A DNA stretch of 64,000 nucleotides from Prorocentrum cordatum (GCA_963575745.1 CAUYUJ010016710.1:1-64000), one strand, 5' to 3'. Shown: positions 11,271 through 23,656, numbered from the stretch's first letter. Translations and numbers: made by a program. The notes: generated from the sequence alone by a model not told the origin.

Positions 11271-12018
11271 GACTGCCAGTTAATTTTGAAGGTCTGTAGC
11301 TGTAATACTACTATCAAAACACTTGCTGGAACCGACGGCCGTTTCGAGTGATCTTGACGCGTATTAACGATTTCTGTACACATCTCGGCATATAGCACAG
11401 CTGCAGAGCTGATGCTTACAAATGGCCAGAGTTCGCGTTTTCGTTGGGCAATGCACAGTTACGTTTTGCAAATGATCCATATTTTTTTGTGGTGGTAGTA
11501 ATATATTGTTTCTAGAATTGTTATGTTTGTTGTTTTTTTGGTTCGTTCCCATGTTTTTGTAATTCCTCATTCTTCTTGATTCGAAACAATAGTAGAGATG
11601 ATTCATTGACAAAAAAATCAGACAACAGCCAATTAGAGCAGAAACGTCGCAGACTAGAGTTAAAACATTGGAGCAATCTTGAGGTCACAAACGCCGCATT
11701 CAAATACCGAAATATCTATATGGCAAATGTGAGACCGATTCAAGCAGTTGAACAAGAGACAGAAATAAGTACAATTGGGAATCATGAGGCGCGTTGATAT
11801 GTTCGATGTAGAGCTCTGAACTCGGTCTGCTGCTCGAGCTGGGTCCGCAAACTTATTTGTTTTCTTTGAGTCATTTTGCCGATTGTTGGCCGGTTTCTGT
11901 ACTGAACTCGCGATATCTTGAAAAAAAAATTACAATGTGTAGTGGGCAGCGCTCCGCAAGAAAGCTCTACGAGGCTCCCGGTGGTAACCTGGTTGACGGT
12001 TTACCGCCGGCTCCCAGT
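11271..12018 (+). mobile_element. Mosaic of A body, B satellite and an AT-rich insert, with a right terminus
   Basis: 11271-11330 resembles an A body (ACTATCAAAACACTTG). 11340-11420 and 11790-11940 resemble B monomers. The AT-rich block at 11430-11790 lies between them. The right motif and a CCTGG-loop hairpin end at 12018. Confidence 0.6.
11430..11790. other. AT-rich non-repeat island
   Basis: This block is visibly poorer in GC than its surroundings and shares no motif with A, B, C or the LINEs. It contains a 73-codon open frame at 11576-11797 on the plus strand, rich in Lys, Arg, Asn and Glu, that I do not recognise. It could be a captured host fragment or an unrelated insertion. Confidence 0.5.
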
Positions 12019-12083
12019 GACTCGTAGGGCTTCCCTAAGCTAGTTGCTTGAAAAGAGTGATTCCAGGGCGCTGGAGAGCTAGT

Positions 12084-13104
12084 CACTCGTAGAGCTTCTC
12101 TCAGAGCAGCGGCGATGCTTAAGAGTAATTCGAAAACGTTGGCAGGCCAGTTGGCTCGAAAAATCTCGACTGAACTTTTCACAACTTTGGCTCGGTTAAA
12201 CATTTTTTCTCGGAATCTGATCATTCGTTAGAGCTCTAGTTTTTTTCCCGTGATATTCGATCTCATTCCCGCTCGCCATCTCGATCTCAGCTCGATCGGG
12301 TGAACATTACTATGAAACAGCACTGTGGCGGGATCGGCCGTTTTGAGTCATCTTGATACGCGCTGACGGTTTTCTGAACATAACTCGAGCTTTAGGACAG
12401 CTAGAGATCTCGTAAGCACAGCTAATCGATGTAGAATAATTAGGCGCGTTCGTCTGTTGAATCGAGAGGTCTGAACTCGGTTTCTTAGCCGAGCTAGGTC
12501 CGCAAACCTATTCGTATTATTCGAGTCATCGTAGCAGACGCTCTCGGTTTTCTGTACTTGACGAGCTGTAGGACAGCTAGAGAGCTGAAACGTACAGAAA
12601 CCGATTCAGAATCATCAGTTGCGTTTGTCTGTCGAATCCATAGCTCTGAACTCGGTCTGCTGCCCGATCTAGAATCGCGAAACTGTTCGTATTGGTCGAG
12701 TCATCTTGAGAAGTGCTCTCGGTTTGCTTCACTCAAGTTGCGCTGAGGGGGGCTACAGTGCTGGTGGTCACAGGAATCGATTTGAAGACATCAGGCGCGT
12801 CTGCCTGTCGAATCCAGAGCTCGGCACTCGGTCTACTGCCCGAATTAGGTCTGCGAAACTACTGTTTTGTTGTCGGTTCTCTGCACTTAACTCGGGCTCT
12901 AGGGGGGCTGCAGGGCTGGTAATGACAGGAGTCGATTCGCAGACATCAGACGCGTCCGCCTGTCGCATTCAGAGGTCAAAAAATATTCACTATGAGTCGG
13001 AATGTTGCTAGGTGCTGTCGGTTTTCTCAACTTAAGTCGAGCTAGGAAGCTCTACGAGTCTCCCGGCGGTAACCAAGGTTGACGGTTTACTGCCGGCGCC
13101 CAGT
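12084..13104 (+). mobile_element. Complete family B element (about 1.02 kb) nested in a B
   Basis: The left end CACTCGTAGAGCTTC is at 12084 and the right hairpin ends CAGT at 13104. One stem base is mutated (TTACTGCC). The left block is slightly divergent (CAGAGCAGCGGCGATGC). Confidence 0.85.
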
Positions 13105-13492
13105 TGGCAAGAAAAATGTCGACGGAAGTTTTGCTGACTTTTGGTAGGTTGAAAATTTTGTTCTCAAAATTGGACAATTCGTTTCAGCTCTAGTTTTTTT
13201 TCCGTGATATTCGATCTTATTTCCGCTCGCCATTTTGATCTGAGCTCGATCGGGTGAATATGATTATCGAACAGCACTATGGCGGGATCCGCCGTTTCGG
13301 CCATCTTGATACGCGCTGACGGTTTTCTAAACCTTACTCGAGCTTTAGGACAGCTAAAGAGCTGGTGAGCACAGTTAATCGATGTAGAATGATTCGGCGC
13401 TTTCGCCGGCTGAATCCAGAGGTCTCAACTCGGTCTGTTAGCCGAGCTAGGTCCGTTAACCTATTCGTATTATTCGAGTCATCTTGACAGGA

Positions 13493-14714
13493 ACTGGGCG
13501 CTGGCGGTAAACCGTCAACCTTTGTTACCGCCGGGGGACTCGTAGAGCTTCCTGAGAACATATAATGTCGAAAAAAGTTCACAGAACAAATAGTTTGTTT
13601 GCCCAAGCAATTTCAGACCTCTCAGATGCAATAGTCTAACGCCCCCGATGCTTCTGGATTGTCTTCTGTACGAGCTCTGTAGCTCTCCTACAGCCCGAGT
13701 CACGCGCGTAAATCGTCAGCACCTCCCTCTTAAGATGACTCGAACAATAAGAATAGTTTGGCAAACCAAGCTCGAGTACCAGACCGAGTCCAGACCTCTG
13801 CATACGACAGGCAGACGCGTATGATGTCTCTGAATCGATTCCTGTTATTACCAGCCCTGCAGTCCTCCCCACAGCGCTCGAGTTAAGTGTAGGAAACCGA
13901 CAGCACCTCTCAGGATGACTCAAATCATACAAATAGTTTCGCGGACCTGGTTTGGACAGCAGACCGAGTTCCGAGCTCTGGAGTCGACAGGCGGACGCGC
14001 CTGATGTCTCTCAACCGATTGCTGTCATTACCAGCCCTGCAATCCCCTTACAGCCCGAGTTAAGTGCAGAGAACCGACAGCATCTCTCAAGATGACTCGA
14101 CCAATACGAATAGTTTCGCGATTCTAGATCGGACAGCAGGCCGAGTTCAGAGCTCTGGATTCAACAGAAAACGGCAACTGCTGATTCTGAATCAGATTCT
14201 GTACGTATCAGCTCTGTAGCTGTCATCTAGTTCGAGTTAAGTACAGAAAACCGAGATGTCTGTCAAGCACTCGAATAATACGAATAGGTTTGGAGACCCA
14301 GCTCGCCTAGCAGACCGAGTTCAGACCTCTGGGTTCAACAGCCGAACGCGCCTGATCATCCTGAATCGATTAGCTGTGCTTACCAGCTCTGTAGCTGTCC
14401 TAAAGCTCGAATTATGTTCAGAAAAGCGTCATTCCATGTCAAGATGACTCGAAACGGCCGATCCCGCCTGCCTGCTTTTTGGCAGTAAAAGGTACCTGAT
14501 CGAGCTGAGATCAAGATAGCGAACGGGAATGAGATCGAATATCATGGGAAAAAATAGAGGTCAAACGAATTGTTGAATTTCGAGAACAAAATTTTCAACC
14601 GAGCAAAAGTCACCAAAAGGTCCGTCGAGATTTTTCTTGCCAACTAGCTCTCCAGCGCCCCGGAATTACTCTTAAGCTTCCAGCAATAACTTGCTAAGGG
14701 AAGCTCTACGAGTT
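13493..14714 (-). mobile_element. Complete family B element on the minus strand (1222 bp)
   Basis: Read on the minus strand, it starts AACTCGTAGAGCTTCCC at 14714 and ends with the hairpin and CAGT at 13493. It is the only inverted element in the first 46 kb. Its insertion point lies in a satellite monomer, directly after AGAGT, with no duplicated bases. Confidence 0.88.
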
Positions 14715-15302
14715 ACTCTCGGTTTTCTGTACTTAACTCGAGCTGTAGAACAGCTGCAGAGCGCATATTTAGAGAAACCGATTCAGAATGATCAGTTGCG
14801 TTTGTCTGTCGAATCCAGAGCTCTGCACTCGGTCTGCTGCCCGATCTAGAATCGCGAAACTATTCGTATTGGTCGAGTCATCTTGAGAGGTGCTCTCGGT
14901 TTTCTTCACTCAACTCGCGCTGAGCGGGGCTACAGTGCTGGTGGTCACAGGAATCGATTTGAAGACATCAGGCGCGTCCGCCTGTCGACTCCAGATCTCG
15001 GAACTCGGTCTGCTGCCCGAATTAGGTCTGCGAAACTACTGTATTGTTCAAGTCATCCTGAGAGGTGCTGTCGGTTTTCTGCACTTAACTCGGGCTGTAG
15101 GGGGGCTGCAGGGCTGGTAATGACAGGAGACGATTCGCAGACATCAGACGCGTCCGCCTGTCGCATTCAGAGGTCAAAAAATATTCACTATGAGTCGGAA
15201 TGTTGGTAGGTGCTGTCGGTTTTCTTAACATAAGTCGAGCTAGGAAGCTCTGCGAGTCTCCCGGCGGTAACCAAGGTTGACGGTTTACCGCCGGCGCCCA
15301 GT

Positions 15303-15593
15303 TGGCGAAATGTCGAAAAGGGACGCGATCATACCTTCCGCGGCCTGGCTCAGCCGATTTTGCAGTTTTAAAAATTCGTTTGGGCTGCTATTTGCGCAGA
15401 GCGAAGCTTGGCATTACAGAAGTTACCTCACAAATTCTTAGTTCGTTCCGTCGAGAAATTCTCCCGAGCGAAGCCAGGGACCGACTTCACGTTGGCAGTC
15501 CAAAAATGCAATGTCCCAGTTTTGCAGAAAATGCCATCAGAAGCTATCTGCTTGCACTTCTAGTTCTCTCAGGCGTCTGCTTGCGCTTCTAGT
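15303..15593 (+). mobile_element. Family A subtype body, tandem copy 1
   Basis: The body starts TGGCGAAATGTCG and is unlike the main A body. It is repeated almost unchanged 351 bases further on. Its left end is displaced by the preceding B insertion. Confidence 0.65.
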
Positions 15594-15858
15594 GCCTCGT
15601 AGAGCTCTGATGGTAGAAGAGCTAGAGGAATTTGGCGACAGGGTGGAGCTAGTTGGCGAAATGTCGAAAAGGGACGCGATCATACCTTCCGCGGCCTGGC
15701 TCAGCCGATTTTGCAGTTCTAACAATTCGTTTGGGCTGCTATTTGCGCAGAGCGAAGCTTGGCATTACAGAAGTTACCTTACAAATTCTTAGTTCACTCC
15801 GTCGAACAATTCTCCCGAGCGAAGCCAGGGACCGACTTCACGTTGGCAGTCCAAAAAT
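15594..15858 (+). mobile_element. Family A subtype body, tandem copy 2, truncated
   Basis: The left end GCCTCGTAGAGCTC is at 15594, followed by an A-left block and the same body as 15303 on. It is cut at CCAAAAAT by the A element starting at 15859; copy 1 shows that the uninterrupted sequence continued GCAATG. Confidence 0.7.
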
Positions 15859-16754
15859 ACCTCGTAGAGCTCTTCGGCATACATGAGCTAGAGGAATTCC
15901 GGCGCGGGGTGGAGCTAGTTGGCCGACCCGACCAAAAGAGACAATGTGATAATTTTGGGTCGGTTTTGCTTTGATTTGAAAGATATTTGACTATTCATTT
16001 TGAGAGCCGGTATTTTTGTCACGTGTAGTGAGTTATGCCGCGTCTGCCAGTTAAATTCTCAGGTCCGTAGCTGCAATATTACTATCAAAAGATTTGCTGG
16101 AACCAACTGCGTTCCGAGTCACCTTGACACGCGTTCACGGTTTTCTGTACTTAACTCGAGATTTCGAGAGCTACAGAGCTGATACTTACAGAAACCGATT
16201 CAGAATGATCAGGCGCGTTCGCCTGTTGCATCCAGAGGCCTGAACTCGGTCTGCTACTCGAGCTAGGTCCGTAAAAGTCATCTTCACCAGTGATGCCGGT
16301 TTTCTGTACTCAACTCAAGATTCAGAGGAGCTACAGAGCTGGTGCGCACATAAACTGATTCAGTATCACCAGGCGCTTGCGTCTGTTGCATCGAGAGGCC
16401 TGAACTCGTTCTGCTAGTCGAGCTAGGTCCACAACGCTATTCGTACTTCTCAAGTTCTCCTTAGAGGCGCTGTCGGTATTCTGCACTTAACTCTAGCTGT
16501 AGCACAGCTACAGAGGTGGTGCGCACAGAAACCGATACAGAATCATCAAGGGCGTTTGGCTGAAGCATCTAGAGCTCTGGACAGAGTCTGCTTCTCGAGC
16601 TAAGTCCGCAAAACTATTTGTATGCGATCGATTTTTTTGAGTTTTTTGGCTCTCGCTTAAGCTTGCTTCACGTGTTTCGAGGAGCTGGGCAAGAAAAGAG
16701 CTCTACGAGGTCCCCGGCGGTAACCAGGTTGACGGCTTACCGCCGGCGCCCAGT
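15859..16754 (+). mobile_element. A/B hybrid element
   Basis: It has an A-type left end and body to about 16110, then satellite monomers typical of B (16120-16640), and a right motif GAGCTCTACGAGG with hairpin ending at 16754. The switch suggests recombination between families within the shared architecture. Confidence 0.65.
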
Positions 16755-16819
16755 TTCCAGGAAAGGTATTCCGTCCCGAAAGGGTCTCTTCGCTCTTCGG
16801 GTTTTGGACGCTACCAAGT
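16755..16819 (+). mobile_element. Family C right-end fragment
   Basis: It carries the C right end GGGTTTTGGACGCTACC, then AAGT. Only about 65 bases are present. Confidence 0.6.
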
Positions 16820-19017
16820 TCCGGCGCGCTGGAGAGCTAGTAACTCGTAGAGCTTCCCTGAGCAAGTTATTGCTGGAAGCTTAAGAGTAATTCCGGGGCG
16901 CTGGAGAGCTAGTTGGCAAGAAAAATCTCGACGGAACTTTTGGTGACTTTTGGTCGGTTGAAAATTTTGTTCTCGAAATTCAACCATTCGTTAGAGCTCT
17001 AATATTTTTTCTCGTGATATTCGATCTTATTCCCGCTCGCCGTCTTGATCTCAGCTCGATCGGGTATCTTTTACTGCCAAAAAGCACACGGGCGGGATCG
17101 GCTGTTTCGAGTCATCTTGATACGCGTTGACGGTTTTCTCAAGATAACTCGAGCTTCAGGACAGCTACAGAGCTGGTAAGCACAGCTAATCGATTCAGAA
17201 TGATCAGGCGCGTTCGCCTGTTCAATCCAGTGGTCTGAACTCGGTCTGCTAGCCGAGCTAGGTCCGCAAACCTATTCGTATTATTCGAGTCATCTTGACA
17301 GACGCTCTCGGTTTTCTGTACTTAACTCAAGCTACAGGACAGCTACTTAGCTGATACGTACAAAATCTGATTCAGAATCATCAGTGGCCGTTGTCTGTTG
17401 AGTCGAGAGCTCTGAACTCGGTCTGCTGCCCGATCTAGAATCGCGAAACTATTCGTATTGTTCGAGTCATCTTGAGAGATGCTGTCGGTTCTCTTCTGCA
17501 CTTAACTCGGGCTGTAGGGGGGCTGCATGGCTGGTAATCACTGGAATCGATTCGGAGACATCAGGCGCGTCCGCCTTTCGAATCCAGAGCTCCGAACTCT
17601 GTCTGCTGCCCGAACTAGGTCCGCGAAACTATTCGTATTGTTCGAGTCATCCTGAGAGGTGCTGTCGGTTTCCTGCACTTAACTCGGGCTATAAGGGCTG
17701 GGAATCACGGAATCGATTCGGAGACATCAGACGCGTCCGCCTGTCCCTTGCAGAGGTCTGAACTCGGTCTGATACGAGCTAGGTTTGCCAACTTTTCGTA
17801 CTTTTCGAGTCATCTTGAGAGGTGCTGTCGATTTACGCACGGAACTCGGGCTGTAGGAGAGCTACAGAGCCCGCGCAGAAGACAATCCAGAAGCATCGGG
17901 GGCGTTCGGCTGTTGCATCCGAGAGATCTGAAATTGCCTGGGCTGAAAACTGTTTTTCTGTGTAATTCTTTTCGACATTATATGTTGTCAGGAAGCTCTA
18001 CGAGTCCCCCGGCGGTAACAAAGGTTGACGGTTTACCGCCGGCGCCCAGTTCGTAAGAAAAATCTCGACGGAACTTTTGCTGACTTTTGGTCGGTTGAAC
18101 ATTTTTTCTCGAAATTCAACAATTCGTTTGAGCTCTAATATTTTTTTCCATGATATTCGATCTTATTCCCGCTCGCCATCTTGATCTCAGCTCGATCGGG
18201 TGAGTATTACTATCGAAAAGCACTGTAGCGGGACCGGCTGTTTCGAGTCATCTTGATTCGCGCTGTTGGTATACTGAACTTAACTCGAGAAAAAGGACAG
18301 CTAGAGAGCTGGTAAGCACACCTTATCGATTCAGAATGATCAGGCGCGTTCGGCTGTTTCAAGCAGAGGTCTGAACTCGGTCTGCTAGCCGAGCTAGATC
18401 CGCAAACCTATTCGTATTATTCGAGTCATCTTGACAGGCGCTCTCGGTTTTCTGTGCTTAACTCGAGCTGTAGGACAGCTACAGAGCTCATATTTACAGA
18501 AACCGATTCAGAATTATCAGTTGCGTTTGTCTGTCGAATCCAGAGCTCTGAACTCGGTCTGCTGCCCGATCTAGAATCGCAGAACTATTCGTATTGGTCG
18601 AGTTATCTTGAGAAGTGCTTTTGGTTTTCTTCACTCAACTCGCGCTGAGGGGGGCTACAGTGCTGGTGGTCACAGGAATCGATTTGACGACATCAGGCGC
18701 GCCCGCCTCTCGAATCCAGAGCTCAGAACTCGGTCTGCCCGAATTAGGTCTGCGAAACTACTGTATTGTTCGAGTCATCCTGAGAGGTGCTGTCGGTTTC
18801 CTGCACTCAACTCGGGCTGTATGCAGGGCTGGTAATGACAGGAGTCGATTCGCAGACATCAGACGCGCCTGCCTGTCGCATTCAGAGGTCAAAAAATATT
18901 TACTATGAGTCGGGATGTTTGTAGGTGCTGTCAGTTTCCTCAACTTAAGTCGAGCTAGGAAGCTCTACGAGTCTCCCGGCGGTAACCAAGGTTGACGGCT
19001 TACCGCCGGCGCCCAGT
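16820..19017 (+). mobile_element. Family B element split by a complete B
   Basis: The left remnant is 16820-16841 (ending GAGAGCTAGT). The rest is 18051-19017, starting TCGTAAGAAAAATC (TGGCAAG in other copies, two changes). The right hairpin ends at 19017. Confidence 0.75.
16842..18050 (+). mobile_element. Complete family B element (1209 bp)
   Basis: The left terminus AACTCGTAGAGCTTCCC is at 16842, followed by the left block with GGAAGCTTAAGAG, about five satellite monomers, and the right motif plus perfect B-type hairpin at 17990-18050. Confidence 0.87.
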
Positions 19018-19059
19018 TGGACGCTAGCAATGGTGACTTTTGGGTGGTTTTGCAATTTT
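19018..19059 (+). repeat. A body fragment
   Basis: It contains the A-body phrase ACTTTTGGGTGGTTTTGC and is cut off by the next A at a T-run. Confidence 0.5.
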
Positions 19060-19456
19060 ACCTCGTAGAGCTCCTCGTTATCGATGAGCTAGAAGAATTC
19101 CGGCGCGGGGTGGAGCTATTTGGTCGACCCGGCCAGAAAGGACAAAGTGATAACTTTTGGGTGGTTTTGCAATTTTTTGAAAGAGATTTGACAATTCATT
19201 TAGATAAAGCAGATTTTTCGCACCTAGAAACGATTATGAGGGCCTCTCTGTCTTGGTATGAGCTCTGTAGGCGCACTTTTACTATCAAAACACTTGGAGC
19301 AACCATCTTTATGTCGACATGGAAAAAATCAATTTTTCTCGTTTTCGAGATGCTTCCAGAAGCTCTCTCTTTCGACTCTGAGCACTCTTACGCGTGAAAG
19401 GAGCTCTACGAGGTTCCCGGCAGTGACCAGGTTGACGGTTCACCGCCGGCGCCAGT
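19060..19456 (+). mobile_element. Complete family A element (397 bp)
   Basis: The left end is ACCTCGTAGAGCTC and the right motif GAGCTCTACGAGG lies at about 19402. The hairpin has one stem change (GGCAGTGA). The sequence to its right is B-left (AATTCC), while to its left is A-body sequence, so the neighbours were rearranged after insertion. Confidence 0.85.
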
Positions 19457-20632
19457 AATTCCGGGGCGCTGGAGAGCTAGTTGGCAAGAACAATCTCGAC
19501 GGAACTTTTGCTGACTTTTGGTCGGTTGAAAATTTTGTTCTCGAAATTCAACCATTCTTTAGAGCTCTAGTAATTTTTCCCGTGATATTCGATCTTATTC
19601 CCGCTCGCCATCTTGATCTGAGCTCGATCGGGTACCTTTTACTGCCAAAAAGCACACGGGCGGGATCAGCCATTTCGAGTCATCTTGATACGCGGTGTCG
19701 GTTTTCTCAAGATAACTCGAGCTTTAGGACAGCTACAGAGCTGCTAAGCACAGCCAATCGATTCAGAATGATCAGGCGCGTTCGCCTGTTGAAACCAGAT
19801 GTCTGAACTCGGTCTGCTAGCCGAGCTAGGTGCGCAAACCTATTCGTATTATTCGAGTCATCTTGACAGACGCTCTCGGTTTTCTGTACTTATCTCGAGC
19901 TACAGGACAGCTACAGAGCTGATACGTACAGACCTTGATTCAGAATCATCATTGGCCGTTGTCTGTTGAATCCAGAGCTCTGAACTCGATCTGCTGCGCG
20001 ATCTAGAATCGCGAAACTGTTCGTTTTGTTCGAGTCATCTTGAGAGATGCTGTCGGTTCTCTGCACTTAACTCGGGCTGTAGGGGAACTGCAGGGCTGGT
20101 AACCACTCGAATCGATTCGGAGACATCAGGCGCGTCCGCCTTTCGAATCCAGAGCTCCGAACTCGGTCTGCTGCCCGAATTAGGTCTGCGAAACTATTCG
20201 TATTGTTCGAGTCATCCTGAGAGGTGCTGTCGGTTTCCTGCACTTAACTCGGGCTGTAGGGGGGCTGTTGGGCTGGTAATCACAGGAATCGATTCAGAGG
20301 CATCAGACGCGTTCGCCTGTCGCATGTAGAGGTCTGAACTCGGTCTGATACTCGAGCTATGTTTGCAAAAGTATTCGTATTGTTCGAGTCATCTTGAGAG
20401 GTGCTGTTGATTTACGCACGTAACTCGGGCTGTAGGAGAGCTACAGAGCTCGTACAGAAGACAATCCAGACGCATCGGGGGCGTTCGGCTGTTGCATCCG
20501 AGAGGTCTGAAATTGCTTGGGCTGAAAAATTGTTTTTTTCAGTGTAATTTTTTTCGACATTATATGTTATCAGGAAGCTCTACGAGTCCCCCGGCGGTAA
20601 CAAAGGTTGACGGTTTACCGCCGGCGCCCAGT
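19457..20632 (+). mobile_element. Family B element, left terminus missing
   Basis: The B-left block, about six satellite monomers and the right terminus with perfect B-type hairpin at 20572-20632 are present. Confidence 0.78.
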
Positions 20633-20972
20633 TGGCTCACCCGGCCGAGGCGGACAATGTGACAACTTTTGGGTGGTTTTGCGAATATTTGAAAGATATT
20701 TGACAATTCATTTTGAGAACGGAGATTTTTCGCACCTGTAGTGAGTTATGCCGCACACGCCAGTAAAATTTTCAGGTCCGTAGGTACAGTATTACTATCA
20801 AAACACTTGGGGAAACCAACGTTGGGTAAAAACAGAAAAACGTGATTTTTCGATTTTTTCGTTTCTCGCTCCAGAAGCTCTCTTGATGTGTTACGAGAAG
20901 CGCGGTGTGAGTAAAGAGCTCTACGAGGGTCCCGGCGGTAACCTGGTTGACGGTTTACCGCCGGTTCCCAGT
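20633..20972 (+). mobile_element. Family A subtype with CCTGG-loop hairpin
   Basis: The body starts TGGCTCACCCGG. The right end GAGCTCTACGAGG is followed by a hairpin whose loop reads CCTGG and which ends GGTTCCCAGT. This loop variant recurs at 10540, 11975, 41278 and 43270. Confidence 0.75.
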
Positions 20973-21257
20973 TAGAAGCCGGACGGTGGTGGTGCCCGCC
21001 AGCAGCCCACCTTCGCCGGTCGAGGATCCCCGCAGCGAGCTGTAAAACGTCGCAGCGGGTCCGGGAGCGCTTCAGGCACACGTCCACGCGTGCCTGCACG
21101 CGTGCAGGCACGCGTGGTAGCGTTCCTGGCAGCTCTTCAGAAGCGCTGCAGGGAGCCCCAGAGCCCGAGAAGAGATTCCCGAGAGCTTCTGTGGGCTTGC
21201 CAGAAGGCTTTCTGGTGTGTGCCCTCTTTGCTCTCCGGGTTTTGGGCGCTACCAAGT
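20973..21257 (+). mobile_element. Family C GC-rich repeat, copy 2, with a perfect 34-bp palindrome
   Basis: 21084-21117 is a perfect palindrome: CCACGCGTGCCTGCACG is followed directly by its own reverse complement, with no spacer. The remainder follows the C consensus and ends GGGTTTTGGGCGCTACC. Confidence 0.78.
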
Positions 21258-22376
21258 TCCGGGGCGCTGGAGAGCTAGTTGGCAAGAAAAATCTCGACGA
21301 GGAATTTTGGTCGGTTGAAAATTTTGTTCTCGACATTCAACAATTCGTTAGAGCTCTAGTATTTTTTCCCGTGATATTTCTTATTCCTGCTCGCCTTCTT
21401 GATCCCAGCTCGATTGGATACCTTTTACTGCCAGAAAGCACTGCGGCAGGATCGGCCGTTTCGAGTGATCTTGATTCGCGTTGTCGGTATTTTGTACGTA
21501 ACTCGAGCTGTAGGGCAGCTACAGAGCTGGTAAGCACAGCTAATCAATCCAGAATGATCAGGCGCGTTTGGCTGTTCCAAGCAGAGGTCTGAACTCGGTC
21601 TGGTAGCCGAGCTAGGTCCGCAAACCTATTCGTATTATTCGAGTCATCTTGACAGGCGCTCTCGGTTTTCTGTACTTAACTCGAGCTATAGGAAAGCTAC
21701 AGGGCTGATACTTACAGAACCCGACTCAGAATGATTAGTCGCGTTCGTCTGTTGAATCTAGAGCTCTGAACTCGGTCTGCTGCCCGATCCAGAATCCCGA
21801 AACTGTTCGTATTGTTCGAGTCATCTTGAGAGGTGCTGTCGGTTTTCTGCACTTAATTCGTGCTGTATGGCGGCTGCAGTGCTGGTGGTAACAGCAATCG
21901 ATTTGGAGACATCAGGCGCGTCCGCCTGTGGAATCCAGAGCTTGGAACTTGGTCTGCTGCCCGAACTCGGTCCGCGAAAGTATTCGTATTGTTCGAGTCA
22001 TCCTGAAAGATGCTGTCGGCTTTCTGCACTTAACTCGGGTGGTAGGGGGCTGCAGGGCGGGTAATCACAGGAATCGATTTGAAGACATCAGACGCGTTCA
22101 CCTGTCGCATTTCGAGGTCTTAACTCGGTCTGATACTCGAGCTAGGTTTGCCAAACTGTTCGTATTGTTTGAGTTATCCTGAGAGGTGCTGTAGGAGAGC
22201 TACAGAGCTCGTACAGAAGAGAATCCAGAAGCATCGGGGGCGTTCAGCTGTTGCATTGAGAGGTATGAAATCGCTCGGGCTGAAAAATTATTCGTTCTCT
22301 AACATTCTATGTTCTCAGGAAGCTCTACGAGTCCCCGGCAGTAACAAAGGTTGACGGTTTACCGCCGGCGCCCAGT
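21258..22376 (+). mobile_element. Family B element, left terminus missing
   Basis: The B-left block from TCCGGGGCGCTGG, satellite monomers, and a right terminus with one stem change (GGCAGTAA), ending at 22376. Confidence 0.75.
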
Positions 22377-22471
22377 GGAAGCTACCAATGCTCTCTGCTC
22401 TCTGGGTTTTGGACGCTACCAAGTGGACCGCCGCGGCTCCTGGTGGGCACAACCACCGTCCGGATTCTAGT
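22377..22471. mobile_element. Rearranged family C fragment
   Basis: The C right end (GGGTTTTGGACGCTACC) is followed by the reverse complement of the C left part (ACCACCGTCCGG). The two ends of C are thus joined in opposite orientation here. Confidence 0.6.
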
Positions 22472-22584
22472 AACTAGTAGAGCTTCCCTTACCAAGTTAT
22501 TGCTGGTGCTGGCGCTGGAGAGCTAGTACCTCGTAGAGCTCTTCGGTATCGATGAGCTAAAGGAATTCCGGCGCGGGGTGTAGT

Positions 22585-23628
22585 GACTCGTAGAGCTTCC
22601 CTTAGCAAGTTCTTGCTGGAAGCTTAAGAGTAATTCCGGCGCGCTGGAGAGCTAGTTGGCAAGAAAAATCTCGACGGAACTTTTGGTGACTTTTGGTCGG
22701 TTGAAAATTTTGTTCTCGAAATTCAACAATTTGTTTGAGCTCTAGTATTTTTGCCCGTGGTACTCGATTTTATTCCCGCTCGCCATCTTGATCTCAGCTC
22801 GATCGGGTGAATATTACTATCGAAAAGCACTGTGGCGGGATCGGCCGTTTTGAGTCATCTGAATACGCGCTGACGGTTTTCTGAACATAACTCGAGCTTT
22901 AGGACAGCTACAGAGCTGGTAAGCACAGCTAATCGATGTAGAATGATTAGGCAGCCTGTTGAATCCAGAGGTCTGAACTCGGTCTGTTAGCCGAGCTAGG
23001 TCCGCAAACCCATTCGTATTATTCGAGTCATCTTGACAGGAACTCTCGGTTTTCCGTACTTAACTCGAGCTGTAGGACAGCTACAGAGCTGATGTTTACA
23101 GAGACCGATTCAGAATCATCAGTTGCGTTTGTCTGTCGAATCCAGAGCTCTGAACTCGGTCTGCTGCCCGATCTAGAATCGCGAAACTATTCGTATTGGT
23201 CGAGTCATCTTGAGAAGTGCTCTCGGTTCTTATCACTCAACTCGCGCTGAGGGGGGCTACAGTACTGGTGGTCACAGGAATCGATTTGAAGACATCAGGC
23301 GCGTCCGCCTGTCGAATCCAGAGCTCGGAACTCGGTCTGCTGCCCGAATTAGGTCTGCGAAACTATTGTATTGTTCGAGTCATCCTGAGAGATGCTGTCG
23401 GTTTCTGCACTTGACTCGGGCTGTAGGGGGGCTGAAGGGCTGGTAATGACAGGAGTCGATTCGCAGACATCAGACGCGTCCGCCTGTCGCATTCAGAGGT
23501 CAAAAAATATTCACTATAAGTCGGAATGTTGGTAGGTGCTGTCGGTTTTCTCAACTTAAGTCGAGCTAGGAAGCTCTACGAGTCTCCCGGCGGTAACCAA
23601 GGTTGACGGTTTACCGCCGGCGCCCAGT
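22585..23628 (+). mobile_element. Complete family B element (1044 bp) nested in an A
   Basis: The left terminus GACTCGTAGAGCTTCCC is at 22585, with satellite monomers and the right motif plus hairpin ending 23628. Near 23037-23051 one monomer reads GACAGGAACTCTCGG, the uninterrupted version of the site hit by the minus-strand B at 13493-14714. Confidence 0.88.
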
Positions 23629-23656
23629 TGGTCGACCCGGCCTGAAAGGACAAAGT

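Larger units (their letters stand above)
12019..15302 (+). mobile_element. Family B element split twice by other B copies
   Basis: The three host pieces are 12019-12083, 13105-13492 and 14715-15302. Both joins are exact: GAGAGCTAGT^TGGCAAG for the first and GACAGGA^ACTCTCGG for the second. An uninterrupted version of the second site stands near 23037-23051. The summed length is about 1041 bp, a normal B. Confidence 0.88.
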
